The position numbers and the translations under genes were made by a program. Of a stretch of DNA of 50,924 bases, positions 23,811-33,482 are shown one piece after another. The notes below the pieces were generated by a model that was not told where the DNA came from, ran no database searches, and saw nothing but the letters and a program-made list of their open reading frames with translations. The stretch spans positions 1 to 50,924 of the forward strand of contig CAJTXL010000024.1 in the NCBI GenBank assembly GCA_910583525.1, in the 5' to 3' direction. The DNA comes from an uncultured Muribaculaceae bacterium. GTDB lineage: Bacteria > Bacteroidota > Bacteroidia > Bacteroidales > Muribaculaceae. Numbering within the stretch: the stretch's first letter is position 1; every line of letters starts with the position of its first letter.

Positions 23811-26800
23811 ATGTCATTTACTTCATTCCTAAAAAAAGTTTTTGGCGACAAGTCGACACGCGACCTCAAGGCCATCGTGCCTATCCTTCAGAAAATCAAG
23901 GCCAAGATGCCCGAGATACAGGCTCTTGACAATGACGGTCTTCGCCATCAGATAGACTTGGTGCGCCAAGATATAGCGGCCGCCACCGCCGCCGACAACG
24001 AAGCCGTGGCAAAAATCAAGGCAGAGGTCGAGACCCTTCCGTTCGACAAACGCCAGCCCCTGTGGGAGCAAATCGACGCCCACGAGAAAAAGATACTCGA
24101 AATAATCGAGGACAAGCTCAACGAGCATCTTCCTGTGGTTTTTGCCACAATACGTGAGACGGCAGCCCGTTTCGCCGCTTCCGAGACCATAGAGGTGACG
24201 GCCACCGATTTCGACCGCGAACTTGCCGGCCAAGGCCGCGATTTCGTGTCGATTGACGGCGACAAAGCCATATGGAAAAACCACTGGCTTGCAGGCGGAA
24301 ACGAAGTGACGTGGGACATGACCCACTACGACGTACAGCTTATCGGCGGCATCGTGCTCCATCAGGGCAAAATCGCCGAAATGGCTACCGGTGAAGGTAA
24401 AACCCTCGTGGCTACCCTGCCGGTGTTCCTGCGTTCGCTCTCCGGCCGCGGCGTGCATGTGGTGACTGTCAACGACTACCTGTCGAAGCGTGACTCCGAA
24501 TGGATGGGGCCGCTGTACATGTTCCATGGCGCGTCGGTCGACTGTATCGACAAACATGAGCCGAACACTCCGCAGCGCCGCCGGGCATACGAGTGCGACA
24601 TCACATACGGAACGAACAACGAGTTCGGCTTCGACTACCTCCGCGACAATATGGCAATGTCGCCCGGCGACCTGGTGCAGCGCAAGCACTACTATGCAAT
24701 TGTCGATGAGGTCGATTCAGTCCTTATCGACGATGCCCGTACGCCGCTTATCATTTCGGGCCCCGTGCCCAAAGGCGACGACCAGCTCTTCAACGAATAC
24801 AAGCACAATGTCGAAAAGGTCGTCAAGGCCCAGCAGCGGCTTGTGACAGGCATCCTTGCCGATGCCAAGACCAAACTCGCATCTGACGACAAGGAGCAGC
24901 AGAAAGAAGGCGCACTTCTTCTGTTCCGCGCATTCAAAGGCCTGCCGAAAAACAGCGCCCTCATACGCTTCCTCAGCCAGGAGGGCATGAAGAACATACT
25001 TTTGCAGACCGAGGCGCACTATCTGCAGGACAACTCGCGCGAGATGCCCATCGTGACCGACCCTCTCTATTTCGTAATCGACGAGAAGAACCGTTCGGTC
25101 GAACTCACCGACAAGGGCATCGACGAGCTCACCGGCCATTCGCAGGACCCGCAGTTCTTCGTGCTGCCTGACATCGCGTCGCAGCTCTCGGAACTTGAAC
25201 ACATACCCGACCTCGCCGAGCGCCAGGAGAAGAAAGACGAGCTTATGGCCAACTACGCCGTCAAGAGCGAGCGTGTGCACACCGTTACACAACTTCTGAA
25301 GGCATATACGCTTTTCGAACGCGACATAGAGTATGTTGTCGACGACAATAAAGTGAAAATCGTCGACGAGCAGACGGGCCGTATCATGGAAGGGCGCCGC
25401 TACTCCGACGGCCTGCACCAGGCCATCGAGGCCAAAGAGGGTGTGAAGGTAGAAGCCGCAACACAGACCTTCGCCACAATCACGCTCCAGAACTATTTCC
25501 GCATGTACCACAAGCTTGCCGGCATGACGGGTACCGCCGAGACCGAGGCGGGCGAATTGTGGGACATCTACAAACTCGACGTCGTAACCATTCCGACCAA
25601 CAAGCCCATTGCGCGTATCGACATGAACGACCGCGTATACCGCACCAAGAAAGAGAAGTACCGTGCGGTTATCGACGAAGTGGTGCGTCTGGTGAACGAA
25701 GGGCGCCCGGTACTCGTCGGCACAACATCGGTCGACATATCCGAATTGCTCTCGCGCATGCTCGACATGCAGAAGCCCCCTATACCCCACCAGGTGCTCA
25801 ACGCCAAACTGCACCAGCGCGAAGCCGAAGTCGTGGCTCAGGCCGGACGCAAGGGTTGCGTGACCATCGCTACCAACATGGCCGGCCGCGGTACCGACAT
25901 CAAGCTCACGCCCGAAGTCAAAGAAGCCGGCGGCCTTGCCATCATAGGCACCGAGCGCCACGAGTCGCGCCGCGTCGACCGCCAGCTGCGCGGACGTTCG
26001 GGCCGTCAGGGCGACCCGGGTTCGTCAGTGTTCTTCGTTTCGTTCGAAGACCAGCTGATGCGTCTGTTCGCCACCGACTCTGTGGTGCGTATGCTCGACC
26101 GCCTCGGCTATAAGGAAGGCGAGATGATAGAGCACAAGATGGTGAACAACGCCATCGAAAAGGCACAGAAACGCGTCGAAGAGAACAACTTCGGCATTCG
26201 TAAACGTCTGCTCGAGTTCGACGACGTCATGAACAAGCAGCGTACGTATATCTACGAGCGCCGCCGCCACGCCGTTCTCGGCGAACGTATAGGCGTCGAC
26301 ATCGCCAACATGATTTACGACACTGTCGAGAACATCGTCATCAACAACGAAAGTGCCGCGCAGTATCCCGACCTGTGCACTGAAATTTTCCGCGTGCTTG
26401 CAATCGAGGCACCTTTCACTGAAGAAGAGTACGGCAACATGTCGCGCGAAGAAAAAATCGACCGCCTGCACGAAGCCGCCGTCAACGCCCTCGACCGCAA
26501 GAGCGACCGCATACGCGAAGTCGCAATGCCCGTCATCACGCAGATGGCAGCGAATACCGACTACGACGGTCTCATCCTCGTGCCCATAACCGACGGCAAA
26601 CGTGTGTTCAACATACGCGTCGACCTTCGCAAGTCGGTCGAAAACGAGTGCCGTCCCATAATCAAGGAATGGCACAAAGCCCTGATGCTCGTCACCATCG
26701 ACGAACTGTGGAAAGAGCACCTGCGCGAGCTCGACCAGCTGCGTCAGTCAGTCCAGAATGCCGCCTACGAGCAGAAAGACCCCTTGGTAATCTACAAAGT

Positions 26801-27164
26801 GGAGTCGTTCCATCTCTTCGAGAACATGCTAAGCAACCTCAACAGCAAGGCTGTGGCAGCCCTCATGCGCGGACAAATCTTTATGCGTCAGCCCGACGCC
26901 GCACAAGGTGAGCAGCCCGGCGAAGAGCCTCGCCGCCGTCCAGAAGTAAGGGAAACGCGCGAAGAGGCTCCCGTGCGCCAAAACTACCGGGCAAGTAAGG
27001 AAGACCTTCCGGGCGAAGCCGACCAGCGCAGGGCCGCATCGGCCCAGCAGGGCGAAAAAGAAAAGCCCATGCCGGCCAAGGCTGCACCTAAAGTAGGCCG
27101 CAACGACCCCTGTCCATGCGGTTCGGGCAAAAAATACAAAAACTGCCACGGACGCGGCATGTAA
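23811..27164 (+). CDS. secA: Preprotein translocase ATPase SecA
   Basis: SecA drives protein export through SecYEG. The 1117-residue protein is longer than the E. coli form, mainly through a Bacteroidota insertion around residues 330-450 (including DDKEQQKEGALLLFRAFKG). Walker A is MATGEGKTL (~residue 190), the DEAD-like box VDEVDSVLIDDARTP, and the helicase motifs TNMAGRGTDI and QLRGRSGRQGDPG. The tail (from ~1030) is Glu/Arg-rich and ends with the zinc motif CPCGSGKKYKNCHG that binds SecB or ribosomes in other species. Confidence 0.97.
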   Translation: MSFTSFLKKVFGDKSTRDLKAIVPILQKIKAKMPEIQALDNDGLRHQIDLVRQDIAAATAADNEAVAKIKAEVETLPFDKRQPLWEQIDAHEKKILEIIEDKLNEHLPVVFATIRETAARFAASETIEVTATDFDRELAGQGRDFVSIDGDKAIWKNHWLAGGNEVTWDMTHYDVQLIGGIVLHQGKIAEMATGEGKTLVATLPVFLRSLSGRGVHVVTVNDYLSKRDSEWMGPLYMFHGASVDCIDKHEPNTPQRRRAYECDITYGTNNEFGFDYLRDNMAMSPGDLVQRKHYYAIVDEVDSVLIDDARTPLIISGPVPKGDDQLFNEYKHNVEKVVKAQQRLVTGILADAKTKLASDDKEQQKEGALLLFRAFKGLPKNSALIRFLSQEGMKNILLQTEAHYLQDNSREMPIVTDPLYFVIDEKNRSVELTDKGIDELTGHSQDPQFFVLPDIASQLSELEHIPDLAERQEKKDELMANYAVKSERVHTVTQLLKAYTLFERDIEYVVDDNKVKIVDEQTGRIMEGRRYSDGLHQAIEAKEGVKVEAATQTFATITLQNYFRMYHKLAGMTGTAETEAGELWDIYKLDVVTIPTNKPIARIDMNDRVYRTKKEKYRAVIDEVVRLVNEGRPVLVGTTSVDISELLSRMLDMQKPPIPHQVLNAKLHQREAEVVAQAGRKGCVTIATNMAGRGTDIKLTPEVKEAGGLAIIGTERHESRRVDRQLRGRSGRQGDPGSSVFFVSFEDQLMRLFATDSVVRMLDRLGYKEGEMIEHKMVNNAIEKAQKRVEENNFGIRKRLLEFDDVMNKQRTYIYERRRHAVLGERIGVDIANMIYDTVENIVINNESAAQYPDLCTEIFRVLAIEAPFTEEEYGNMSREEKIDRLHEAAVNALDRKSDRIREVAMPVITQMAANTDYDGLILVPITDGKRVFNIRVDLRKSVENECRPIIKEWHKALMLVTIDELWKEHLRELDQLRQSVQNAAYEQKDPLVIYKVESFHLFENMLSNLNSKAVAALMRGQIFMRQPDAAQGEQPGEEPRRRPEVRETREEAPVRQNYRASKEDLPGEADQRRAASAQQGEKEKPMPAKAAPKVGRNDPCPCGSGKKYKNCHGRGM

Positions 27165-27191
27165 GCCATAACCTGAAAAACCTATATCGGA

Positions 27192-28391
27192 ATGACACGC
27201 TACAACTTCGACTGCGTAATAGACCGCAGCGGCACCGACGCCATCAAAATAGACCGTCTCGACCGAGTTTTCGGCCGTCACGACCTTACTCCGCTATGGA
27301 TTGCCGACCTCGACTTCGCTGTATGTCCGCAAATAACCGATGCGTTGCTGCGCCGCCTGCAGCATCCGGTTCTGGGCTATTCGGAAGCCGCCGGTTCATA
27401 TTGGCAGTCTATAATCGACTGGAACAGGCGCCGTCACGGTTTCGGCATTGCGCGTGAGGAGTTGTGCTTCATTCCAGGTGTGGTGAAGGGCATAGCCTTG
27501 GCAGTTAACTACTTTACCGAACGTGGCGACGGAGTGGTGATACAGCCGCCCGTCTACACTCCGTTCCGCACGGTGGTCGAAGGCAACTGCCGACGTGTGG
27601 TCGAAAATCCGCTTATCTTCGACGGTTCGTCCTACCGTATGGACTTGGACGGTCTCGAAGCCTTGGTAGAGGAGCATAAGCCCAAGATGCTTATATTGTG
27701 CAATCCGCACAACCCCATAGGCATACAGTGGGATGCCGATACATTGGCGCGTCTTGCCGCCATATGCCACAAGGCCGGCATGGTGGTGGTGAGCGATGAA
27801 ATCCACGGCGACCTTATGCTTGAGGGCCGCCGACACATTCCGTTCCTCGCCTGCGGCGACGATGCGAAAGCGGTCGGAATCATGCTCGGCGCCCCGTCGA
27901 AGACATTCAATATCCCGGGCTTGGTAAGCTCGTGGATGGTGGTGAAAGAGCCTCGACTGAGAGAACCGTTCTTCAACTGGCTCGAAGCCAACGACTTCAA
28001 CTCGCCGGTGATGATTAGCACCATCGGCGCAGAGGCCGCCTATAACAACGGCGAGGCGTGGCTCGACCAGATGCTCGAATATGTGCAGGCTAACATCGAA
28101 TTCGTAATAGATTACTGCCGCCGCAACATACCGGCATTAAAAGTGGTGAGGCCCGAAGCGTCGTTCTTGCTATGGCTCGATTTCCGAGAGCTTCATCTGT
28201 GCCAGAGCGAAATAATGGATTTGCTGCTCGACAAGGCACACCTTGCGCTGAACGACGGCACGATGTTCGGTAGCCAAGGCGCCGGTTTCGCACGCTTGAA
28301 CGTGGGCACGCCGCGTTGTGTGCTCGCTGCGGCTCTCGACAGCCTGCGCATGGCATGCAAGGGCGTGTCTGCCGTCTGCGGAACAAATTGA
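27192..28391 (+). CDS. MalY/PatB-type aminotransferase-fold cystathionine beta-lyase
   Basis: The 399-residue PLP enzyme belongs to class I/II aminotransferases of the MalY/PatB group, which split cystathionine or cysteine conjugates. Features are the opening FDCVIDRSGTDAIKID, PLWIADLDF, the PLP motif NPHNPIG, SDEIHGDLM, and the Schiff-base lysine in APSKTFNIPGL (~residue 236). The end RLNVGTPR gives the carboxylate-binding Arg. It is 27 bp after secA and 11 bp before aroA. The exact substrate is not readable. Confidence 0.9.
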   Translation: MTRYNFDCVIDRSGTDAIKIDRLDRVFGRHDLTPLWIADLDFAVCPQITDALLRRLQHPVLGYSEAAGSYWQSIIDWNRRRHGFGIAREELCFIPGVVKGIALAVNYFTERGDGVVIQPPVYTPFRTVVEGNCRRVVENPLIFDGSSYRMDLDGLEALVEEHKPKMLILCNPHNPIGIQWDADTLARLAAICHKAGMVVVSDEIHGDLMLEGRRHIPFLACGDDAKAVGIMLGAPSKTFNIPGLVSSWMVVKEPRLREPFFNWLEANDFNSPVMISTIGAEAAYNNGEAWLDQMLEYVQANIEFVIDYCRRNIPALKVVRPEASFLLWLDFRELHLCQSEIMDLLLDKAHLALNDGTMFGSQGAGFARLNVGTPRCVLAAALDSLRMACKGVSAVCGTN

Positions 28392-28402
28392 AACTTCAGC
28401 AT

Positions 28403-29674
28403 ATGGATTACCGCATATTTCCACCCGAAGAAATCCTTGAAACCACCGTGTCGCTGCCGCCGAGCAAAAGCATAGGCGCACGCGCGCTGGTACTGAACTA
28501 TCTTGCCGGTTCGACCGACAACACGGATGCGGTCGCCTGCTGCGACGACACACGCACTTTGGCCGCAATCCTTGCCGAGGGTCTTCCGACCGATGGCTCG
28601 ACCATCGATGTCGGGCCTGCCGGAACGGCGATGCGCTTCCTTACGGCGCTGTGTGCCGCCTCGCAAGGTGTCGACTGCACCATCACCGGCTCGGAGCGTA
28701 TGCTCAAACGCCCTATCGCACCCTTGGTGCATGTGCTGCGTATGCTCGGCGCTGACATCGAATATGTCGGCGCCGACGGTTTTCCGCCGCTGCGGATAAA
28801 AGGACGTCGCCTTTCGGGCGGCTCGGTCGACATCGACGCTTCGGAAAGCTCGCAGTATGTATCGGCGCTGATGATGGCGGCTCCGTTGCTCGACGCTCCG
28901 CTTACCATCAGACTTCTCGGCAATGTGCAGTCGATGCCGTATATATCCATGACGGCACAGATGATGCGCAAACGGGGCGTTGTGGTCGATTTTGACCGCG
29001 ATAAGGTCGAGATAAGCTGCCCTAACGGTCTCCGTGCTGTCGCTGAGGCCGAACCCGATTGGAGCGCCGCCGCCTTCTGGTACGAAATCGCCGCAGTAAC
29101 TGCCGGATGGGTTACCATTTCAGGTCTTTATAAAGACGGTTCGCTGCAGGGCGACAGTCAAGTGGCCGCGCTCTTCGAGCGTCTCGGTGTGCTTACCGAA
29201 TACACCGAAGAAGGCGCTGAACTGTCGGCCACGCCCGACCTCTACAACTCGCTCGACGCCGACCTTACCGACATGCCAGATGCCGTTCCGGCCTTGGTGG
29301 TTACGTGCTGCCTTGTGGGCATCCCGTTCCGCCTGAGCGGCCTCGGAGCACTGCACCATAAGGAGTGCGACCGCCTCGAAGCCCTGAAGGCGGAGATGGC
29401 AAAACTTGGCTGCATGCTCGAGATAGAGGGCTATGGCACCATCCTGTCGTGGGACGGGCGTCGTGTGCCGGTGTCGTCGTTGCCTGTTTTCGACACGTAT
29501 GCCGACCACCGCATGGCAATGGCTCTTGCGCCGGTAGCCGTCTTCGTGCCGGGCATCGTAGTACGCGATGCCGGGGTGGTGTCGAAGTCTTACCCCGATT
29601 TTTGGACACAATTTCAGGCTGCCGGCTTCAGGCTTGCCGACCCGGCAGAACCTATGCCTACGGTTGAAGAATGA
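28403..29674 (+). CDS. aroA: 3-phosphoshikimate 1-carboxyvinyltransferase (EPSP synthase)
   Basis: AroA joins shikimate-3-phosphate and PEP in the shikimate pathway. The 423-residue protein has PPSKSIGARALVL (PEP/S3P-binding Lys and Ser), GPAGTAMRF (a variant of the GNAGTAMR motif), SSQYVSALMMAAP, and DTYADHRMAMALAP. The Bacteroidota form is fairly diverged. The start at 28403 is used because the upstream in-frame extension lies inside the MalY-like gene. Confidence 0.92.
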   Translation: MDYRIFPPEEILETTVSLPPSKSIGARALVLNYLAGSTDNTDAVACCDDTRTLAAILAEGLPTDGSTIDVGPAGTAMRFLTALCAASQGVDCTITGSERMLKRPIAPLVHVLRMLGADIEYVGADGFPPLRIKGRRLSGGSVDIDASESSQYVSALMMAAPLLDAPLTIRLLGNVQSMPYISMTAQMMRKRGVVVDFDRDKVEISCPNGLRAVAEAEPDWSAAAFWYEIAAVTAGWVTISGLYKDGSLQGDSQVAALFERLGVLTEYTEEGAELSATPDLYNSLDADLTDMPDAVPALVVTCCLVGIPFRLSGLGALHHKECDRLEALKAEMAKLGCMLEIEGYGTILSWDGRRVPVSSLPVFDTYADHRMAMALAPVAVFVPGIVVRDAGVVSKSYPDFWTQFQAAGFRLADPAEPMPTVEE

Positions 29675-29690
29675 TATAAAAGATTGAACG

Positions 29691-30113
29691 ATGTTCGTCG
29701 CCCTTATACTTTTTCTCGCCATCTTTTGTGTGGGCATATTGCTCTATGCCGAGCACAGCTGGCATCTGCGCCGCTCCGGCAATGACGCCGAAGCCGTCGT
29801 AGAGCCGAAAGAAGAGTGCTGCGGCATGCACATCACTTGCGAGAAAGATTCTCTGTTGGCCTCGGTCTCGAAAGAAATCGAGTACTACGACGATGAAGAG
29901 CTCGACCGCTTTGCCGGAAAGGATGCCGCTGACTACACTCCCGATGAAATCGAGGAGTTTCGCGACATACTGCTGTCGATGCGCCCCGACGATATTGCCG
30001 GATGGGCGAGAAGCCTACAGCTGCGACAGATTAAATTGCCCGGCGAAATCCGCGACGAGCTGATTATGGTAGTTTCAGAAGCACGACAGGCACGTCATGT
30101 GGCAGTATCTTGA
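29691..30113 (+). CDS. Small membrane-anchored protein with CCGMHxxC motif, next to a metal permease
   Basis: The 140-residue protein has an N-terminal transmembrane helix (residues 2-20), then the motif ECCGMHITCEKD (~42-53), followed by a soluble helical domain with EIEYYDDEELDRF and YTPDEIEEFRDIL. The Cys/Cys/His/Cys cluster could bind a metal ion. No known family function is recognised, though similar proteins beside such permeases are familiar in Bacteroidota. It overlaps the permease gene by 17 bp, so the two are translated together. A role in zinc or manganese uptake is an inference. Confidence 0.75.
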   Translation: MFVALILFLAIFCVGILLYAEHSWHLRRSGNDAEAVVEPKEECCGMHITCEKDSLLASVSKEIEYYDDEELDRFAGKDAADYTPDEIEEFRDILLSMRPDDIAGWARSLQLRQIKLPGEIRDELIMVVSEARQARHVAVS

Positions 30114-30903
30114 ATACGGGTTCTTTACCCAGGCAATTGTTGCTGTAGCCCTGTTGAGCGTATGCTCGGCGGTAATAGGCACATATATCATCTCGCGGCG
30201 TCTTGTCGCCATTTCTGGGGGCATAACCCACGCCTGTTTCGGTGGGCTTGGCCTCGGCTATTTCTTGGGCATAAGCCCTGTGTTCATGGCTGCGGTGTTC
30301 GCCATAGGCTCGTCGATGGGTGTAGAACTGCTGGCCAAGCGTTTCAGCTTGCGCGAAGACTCGGCCATTGCCGTGGTGTGGGCCTTGGGCATGGCTTTGG
30401 GTGTGCTGTTTGTGTTCATGACGCCCGGATACGTACCCGAACTTAACGCTTTCCTGTTCGGCAATATCCTCACGGTGTCAACGGCTGACTTATGGGCTTT
30501 TGCGGCCTTTGCCGCTGTGCTGGGCGTATTTTTTCTATGGAAACGACGTACTATCGTCGCCGTGGCTTTCGACAGCGATTTCGCGGCGGTGAGCGGTCTG
30601 CCGGCGCGTTTCGTGTCCTATACCATGACTGTACTCGTAGCGCTCTGCATAGTGCTTACCATCAGGCTTGTCGGCATCATGCTTCTTATGTCTATGATGT
30701 CCTTGCCCATGATTACGGCCGAAGTGTTCTGCCATCGTTTCAGCCGTATCGCCCTTATGTCGGCATTGCTGTCGCTCGCAGCTTCGCTTGGAGGCCTTTT
30801 CCTGTCTACAATCGTCGATGTGCCGTGCTCGGCGCTGATAGTGCTTATAATGGCTTCATTCTTCATCCTTGCAAAACTCGCCGCCGTATTTATGCGCCGT
30901 TGA
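30097..30903 (+). CDS. Metal ABC transporter permease (ZnuB/MntB family)
   Basis: The 268-residue protein has seven or eight transmembrane helices and the family pattern of ABC-3 permeases: IISRRLVAISGGITHACFGG, then GTYI earlier and LTIRLVGIMLLMSMMSLPMITA near residue 190-210. These permeases import Zn2+ or Mn2+ together with an ATPase and a binding protein; neither partner gene is in the window. Which metal it carries cannot be told from sequence. It overlaps the small CCGMH protein gene. Confidence 0.9.
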   Translation: MWQYLEYGFFTQAIVAVALLSVCSAVIGTYIISRRLVAISGGITHACFGGLGLGYFLGISPVFMAAVFAIGSSMGVELLAKRFSLREDSAIAVVWALGMALGVLFVFMTPGYVPELNAFLFGNILTVSTADLWAFAAFAAVLGVFFLWKRRTIVAVAFDSDFAAVSGLPARFVSYTMTVLVALCIVLTIRLVGIMLLMSMMSLPMITAEVFCHRFSRIALMSALLSLAASLGGLFLSTIVDVPCSALIVLIMASFFILAKLAAVFMRR

Positions 30904-30918
30904 ACGGTATAATTCTAA

Positions 30919-30950
30919 TTTGGCTGTATGGATTTTAAGTATTAACTTTG
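30919..30950 (+). promoter_or_regulatory. Promoter of the BspA-like gene
   Basis: TTTG at 30919-30922 and TAACTTTG at 30943-30950 are 20 bp apart. The predicted leader before the ATG at 31098 is about 140 nt and contains no other clear feature. Confidence 0.7.
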
Positions 30951-31097
30951 TCACATATTGATAAATAGGGCTTTTGGCTGTATAAAAAGCCGACCGGCCG
31001 TTTTTACTAATCATAATTAAAGGTGTTAAATCCTCCCGCCTTTTTGTTTTGTCAGCTTCGCTTTGGAGGACATGCGAAGATTAACCATTCATTATAC

Positions 31098-33410
31098 ATG
31101 CGAAAACTTTTCTTATTATTGTTTGCGGTGCTTCCGATGCTCGTATCGGCCTATAATGTCGGCGATACAATCTCTGCGGGTTACTTGGAGTTTAGGGTTA
31201 CGTCCGACACTTCCTGCGAAGTTACACGCTGTAAGAGTAGTTCGACCCGGTCCTTAAAAGTCGGGGAGCAGGTTCAGGGTCTCAGTGTCACGTCCGTTGC
31301 CGCCGGAGCCTTCGCCGGTACCAGTTTTACATCGATAGAACTTCCGAATTCTGTGACATCTATTGGTGGACGGGCTTTTGCATTCTGTCGCTATCTGAGG
31401 TCGGTCATCTTACCCGACGCCCTGACGGTTATCGAAGAGGGCACTTTCAATAGTTGCACAGGTCTGACATCAATAGCGCTGCCTAACACCTTGACGGCTA
31501 TAGGTAAACAAGCTTTTTCAGGCTGCCACCGTATAGTGACGATAAGCTTGCCTGAGGCCCTGACGGCTATCGAACAGGGTACTTTCTATGATTGCACAAG
31601 TCTGACTTCTATAAGCTTGCCTGAGGCTCTGAGTGCTATCGGACCGGGTACTTTCAATAATTGCACAAGTCTGAAATCGATAACGCTGCCTAACACCCTG
31701 ACCACTATCGGTGAACGGGCTTTTAACAACTGTGTTTCTCTGACGGAGATTGTGTTGCCTAATTCTCTGACAGAGATGGAATCGAACATTTTTAGCGGAT
31801 GTCAAGGGCTGGTTTCGGTAAAACTGCCTGAATCGCTTACCGCAATTGCAAATGGAACTTTTCAAGGCTGTAGAAGCCTGACAGAGATACGGTGGCCGAG
31901 CTTATTGTCTGAAATCGGGAATGGAGCCTTTTATGATTGTGTGGGGCTGACCACAATAACATTGCCGGAGTCATTGACCAGGATTGGTGTCTCAGCTTTT
32001 TCCGGTAGCGGTTTGACCTCAGTCGTGCTCCCCGCCGGCCTGACTAAGCTTGAAGATGGCGTTTTTTACGATTGCACAAGCTTGTCGTCGGTAACACTTC
32101 CCAATTCATTGGTGGAGATTAGTGGGGGGACTTTTAACAATTGCAGCTCCTTGGCATCAATCGCACTGCCGAATTCCTTGACCAAGATTGGCGTCACTGC
32201 TTTTGCAAATTGTATTAGTCTTACATCTGTTGAACTTCCGGGTTCCTTGACAGAACTTGACGCCAGCGCATTTTATGGCTGCACCGGCCTTACGTCGGTT
32301 ACATTGCCAGAAACATTGGCCTCGCTCGGAGGCAATCCGTTCCCGGCGTGCACGAATTTGACGGAAATTAAAATTGCTTCGTCTAATGCCAATTTCTGTT
32401 CGTCTGACGGGATTTTGTACAGTAAGGATAAAACAGAACTTATAGGGTTCCCGGCCGGCAAGGCCACGACATTCTCTGTGCCTGAGTCTGTGACGAAAAT
32501 TGGTCAAGGTGCATTCTCCGGCTGTAGCGGCCTGACATCTGTTACATTGCCGAATTCTTTGGCTGAGATTGGTGCCGGCGTTTTTTCATATTGCAGCAGC
32601 CTCACCTCTATTGCATTACCGAACTCCTTATCTGTAATCGGCAGCAGTGCTTTTGCCCACTGTAGCGGCTTGACCTCGATATCCCTGCCGAACTCCTTGT
32701 CGGTAATCGACGAGTCAACTTTTTACGGGTGTACGTCGTTGACGTCGGCAGCTCTGCCAGAATCGTTGGCTACGATTGGTTCGGGGGCTTTCTACGAGTG
32801 CACATCGTTGACGTCGATAACACTGCCCGAGGCTCTGGCTGCGATTGAAGAGCGTGCTTTTTCAGGTTGCAGCGGTTTGACCGCCATTGCGTTTCCGGGT
32901 TCCTTGACAAAGCTCGGCCCAAGTGCTTTCGAGCGCTGTAGCGGCTTGACTTCGATATCCTTCCCGAACTCTTTGACAGAAATCAGTGGTGCGGTATTTG
33001 CTATGTGTACATCTTTAACGTCGATAACACTGCCCGAATCCATGGCTGTGATTGGTGGATATGCTTTCTTCAATTGTATTAGTCTTGAGACTATAACATC
33101 GCTTGCAGTTATTCCGCCAAGCATAGCTTCTTCGGCTTTCGGCTGTCAGGTATCTGAGGAAAATGAAAATCCGCAACATGTTTACGAGACCGCAATAGTC
33201 AGAGTGCCTAAAGAAGCGCTGGAGGCATACAAAGCCGACAGCGGATGGGGTCAATTCGCCAATTTGCAAGAGCTTACGAGCGGAATTGAAGCCATTGAAG
33301 CGGAGACTGTACGCGAGAGCGATGTCATATATGACCTCAGGGGCATGAAGGCTACAGGCCGAACCCCCGGCATATATATAATAAACGGTAAAAAAGTCCT
33401 GGTTCGCTGA
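31098..33410 (+). CDS. BspA-like leucine-rich repeat surface protein
   Basis: The 770-residue protein has a signal peptide (RKLFLLLFAVLPMLVSA, to ~residue 18). About 25 repeats of 23 residues follow (residues ~60-690), of the pattern AFxxCxxLTSIxLPxSLTxIG, the LRR_5/BspA type. One longer repeat interrupts the series (about residues 415-460: SSDGILYSKDKTELIGFPAG). The end YDLRGMKATGRTPGIYIING resembles the terminal sorting tail used by type IX secretion, but is degenerate. Such proteins are usually surface adhesins. The start at 31098 is preferred over a GTG at 31023 because it gives the signal peptide. Confidence 0.88.
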   Translation: MRKLFLLLFAVLPMLVSAYNVGDTISAGYLEFRVTSDTSCEVTRCKSSSTRSLKVGEQVQGLSVTSVAAGAFAGTSFTSIELPNSVTSIGGRAFAFCRYLRSVILPDALTVIEEGTFNSCTGLTSIALPNTLTAIGKQAFSGCHRIVTISLPEALTAIEQGTFYDCTSLTSISLPEALSAIGPGTFNNCTSLKSITLPNTLTTIGERAFNNCVSLTEIVLPNSLTEMESNIFSGCQGLVSVKLPESLTAIANGTFQGCRSLTEIRWPSLLSEIGNGAFYDCVGLTTITLPESLTRIGVSAFSGSGLTSVVLPAGLTKLEDGVFYDCTSLSSVTLPNSLVEISGGTFNNCSSLASIALPNSLTKIGVTAFANCISLTSVELPGSLTELDASAFYGCTGLTSVTLPETLASLGGNPFPACTNLTEIKIASSNANFCSSDGILYSKDKTELIGFPAGKATTFSVPESVTKIGQGAFSGCSGLTSVTLPNSLAEIGAGVFSYCSSLTSIALPNSLSVIGSSAFAHCSGLTSISLPNSLSVIDESTFYGCTSLTSAALPESLATIGSGAFYECTSLTSITLPEALAAIEERAFSGCSGLTAIAFPGSLTKLGPSAFERCSGLTSISFPNSLTEISGAVFAMCTSLTSITLPESMAVIGGYAFFNCISLETITSLAVIPPSIASSAFGCQVSEENENPQHVYETAIVRVPKEALEAYKADSGWGQFANLQELTSGIEAIEAETVRESDVIYDLRGMKATGRTPGIYIINGKKVLVR

Positions 33411-33422
33411 ACTCGTCTACTC

Positions 33423-33466
33423 AAAAAATCGTTAGAGGTCGATGTTGCTATGTGGCATCGGCCTCT
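33423..33466. terminator. Bidirectional terminator between converging genes
   Basis: AGAGGTCGATG (33434-33444) pairs with CATCGGCCTCT (33456-33466), with one G-U pair. On the minus strand a T-tract (GATTTTTTGAG) follows; on the plus strand TGTTGTAA follows. The hairpin lies between the BspA-like gene and the DUF1919 gene, which converge. Confidence 0.7.
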
Positions 33467-33482
33467 TGTTGTAATCATGGCA

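Noticed and set aside
24717..25961. 414-codon minus-strand frame inside secA
   Set aside because: It is antisense to the well-conserved secA coding sequence; such long frames are common in GC-rich genes.
31400..33100. Regular ~69-base direct repeats that could suggest a CRISPR array
   Set aside because: They are the codons of the 23-residue leucine-rich repeats; there are no unique spacers and the frame is open throughout.
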